A model generated the notes under the pieces. The model did not search any database, was not told where the DNA came from, and saw nothing but the letters and a program-made list of their open reading frames with translations. Made by a program: the position numbers and the translations under genes. Below are positions 62,449 to 64,000 of a stretch of 64,000 bases of DNA, piece after piece. The first letter of the stretch is position 1. The number at the start of each line of letters is the position of its first letter. Origin of the DNA: Eikenella exigua (GTDB lineage Bacteria > Pseudomonadota > Gammaproteobacteria > Burkholderiales > Neisseriaceae); assembly GCF_008805035.1 (NCBI RefSeq), contig NZ_CP038018.1, positions 434,001 through 498,000 on the forward strand. The letters are read 5' to 3'.

Positions 62449-62985
62449 ATGCGGAAGCCGATACGGATTTTGGGCATCGACCCGGGCAGCCGGGTAACGG
62501 GATTTGGCGTTATTGATGTGCTGGGGCAGAATCAGAGCTATGTGGCATCCGGCCGCATCAAAACCATTCCCGGCGACGAGCTGGCCGGACGAATCGGCAT
62601 TATCGTGCAGCACATCGGCGAGATTATCGATACTTATCGACCGAACCAAGCGGCGGTGGAGCAGGTGTTTGTGAACGTCAATCCCGCTGCCACGTTGATG
62701 CTGGGGCAGGCGCGCGGGGCAGCAGTGGCAGCGTTGGTGCTGCGCGGGTTGCCTGTATATGAATACACGGCTTTGCAGGTGAAACAGGCGGTGGTGGGGC
62801 AGGGTAAGGCAGCCAAGGAACAAGTGCAGCATATGGTGGTGCAGATGCTGAGGTTATCAGGGAAGCCGCAAGCCGATGCGGCCGACGGTTTAGCCGTGGC
62901 GCTTACCCATGCGTTACGTAATCATAGTTTGGCAGCGAAATTGCGCAATGCTTCGCAGATTAAAGGTGGCCGGTTTCAGATTTGA
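62449..62985 (+). CDS. ruvC: Holliday junction endonuclease RuvC
   Basis: A 178-residue nuclease. ILGIDPGSRVTGFGVI carries the first catalytic Asp, AVEQVFVNVNPAA the Glu, and QADAADGLAVALTHA the last two Asp. It cuts four-way junctions moved by RuvAB. The ATG at 62449 follows AAAGGGAAAA; the longer frame from 62425 is less likely. Confidence 0.95.
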   Translation: MRKPIRILGIDPGSRVTGFGVIDVLGQNQSYVASGRIKTIPGDELAGRIGIIVQHIGEIIDTYRPNQAAVEQVFVNVNPAATLMLGQARGAAVAALVLRGLPVYEYTALQVKQAVVGQGKAAKEQVQHMVVQMLRLSGKPQADAADGLAVALTHALRNHSLAAKLRNASQIKGGRFQI

Positions 62986-63083
62986 TTTTCAGGTAGCCAG
63001 TAGTCAGTTGTATTTATGCCGGGTAAATTTCATTTCACCTTAGTGATTTAGTTTTTGTTTGTGGATATTTTGTTTTCCGGTAT

Positions 63084-63112
63084 TTGACAAAATATTTTGG
63101 TAGGCGTATAGT
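63084..63112 (+). promoter_or_regulatory. Ribosomal RNA promoter
   Basis: TTGACA (63084-63089) and TATAGT (63107-63112) with an exact 17-bp spacer, about 185 bp before the 16S gene. AT-rich DNA upstream could act as an UP element. Confidence 0.85.
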
Positions 63113-63168
63113 CCGCATCTTCGCTGTTCCTTACGGCACGGTTTTGTTGTCGGTTTTACGGTTCAGCA

Positions 63169-63180
63169 GCTCTTTAACAA
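63169..63180 (+). promoter_or_regulatory. boxA antitermination site in the rRNA leader
   Basis: GCTCTTTAACAA matches the bacterial boxA that loads Nus factors on rRNA transcripts. Confidence 0.85.
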
Positions 63181-63295
63181 TCAGATTACCGATAAGTGTG
63201 GGTGTTTTACACCTGCACTGTTGAGAAGAAGACAAGACGATGTTTAACATTGTTCTGTCGATTTCTTTGAAGCAGACCAGAAGTATTAAGTTAGA

Positions 63296-64000
<705 letters not shown>

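Larger units (their letters stand above)
1133..62999. repeat. Dispersed DNA uptake sequences, Eikenella dialect (AGGCTACCTGAA)
   Basis: By hand I find about 74 exact 12-mers. Beyond those given in other entries they include 3235, 6003, 7258, 8087, 12349, 21864, 27855, 27890, 28339, 28363, 31260, 41159, 42500, 42654, 45932, 47455 and 58136 (left ends). One-mismatch copies are frequent. Exact copies are absent from 22067-26170, 31953-35855, 35868-38791 and 51232-56779. DUS are bound by ComP during natural transformation. Confidence 0.92.

Overview
The window looks like chromosomal DNA from a Neisseriaceae bacterium, most likely Eikenella. By hand I count roughly 70 exact copies of the 12-mer AGGCTACCTGAA (either strand), which is the Eikenella dialect of the neisserial DNA uptake sequence (eikDUS). 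The gene set (minC-minD-minE-oxyR, cmk-rpsA-ihfB, rpsP-rimM-trmD, glyQ/glyS, zapA followed by 6S RNA) and the 16S rRNA start at the right edge agree with a beta-proteobacterium. Many DUS copies form inverted pairs that serve as intergenic terminators; others lie inside reading frames.

Layout. 1-961: rpsP-rimM-trmD (minus). 1357-12195: hslU, a decayed gene, an M48 protease, a HIT protein, a Tat-type LD-carboxypeptidase lipoprotein, recR, a UPF0340 protein, a DUF4189 protein and a prolyl oligopeptidase. 12474-19753: acpP-fabF, gpsA, a coiled-coil gene plus zapA with 6S RNA downstream, hscA, and metK behind a structured leader. 19908-22295: thrS (minus), a 35-residue membrane ORF and tRNA-Val. 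22509-26179: tgt, an AT-rich lipoprotein and a SUKH-family gene. 26248-31167 (minus): guaA, a small secreted protein, a gutted trpC, rppH, xerD, ogt and bcp, followed by a plus-strand nitroreductase. 32112-35449: an AT-rich cysteine-desulfidase / transporter / PAS-HTH regulator island without DUS. 35889-38704: ihfB, rpsA, cmk. 38954-41896: ligA read through into a ClbS/DfsB-like domain. 42029-45909: a TPR gene, a frameshifted metallopeptidase-like gene and a wrecked metE. 45988-55987 (minus): dTDP-rhamnose genes (rfbB, rfbA, frameshifted rfbC, rfbD) mixed with small secreted-protein genes and an AT-rich set of glycosyltransferases plus an FkbM methyltransferase, i.e. a surface-glycan locus. 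56054-62240: glyS, glyQ, oxyR, minE, minD, minC. 62449-64000: ruvC, an rRNA promoter with boxA, and the 5' half of 16S rRNA.

The most notable features are not ordinary genes. Four Correia-type small mobile elements, one near canonical and three with different ends, each sit a short distance upstream of a start codon. A recurrent motif (GTTTCTGCRAAGCTAAAA) travels with DUS pairs. Exact DUS of other Neisseriaceae dialects lie in glyS and ligA, suggesting interspecies import. Two nearby genes, metE (C10) and rfbC (C9), are out of frame at long poly-C tracts. Several genes are decayed or rearranged: metE, trpC (internal deletion), rfbC, the HELTH-motif gene, a gene beside hslU, and the ligA-clbS join. 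All functional calls come from reading the translations; no database search was run.
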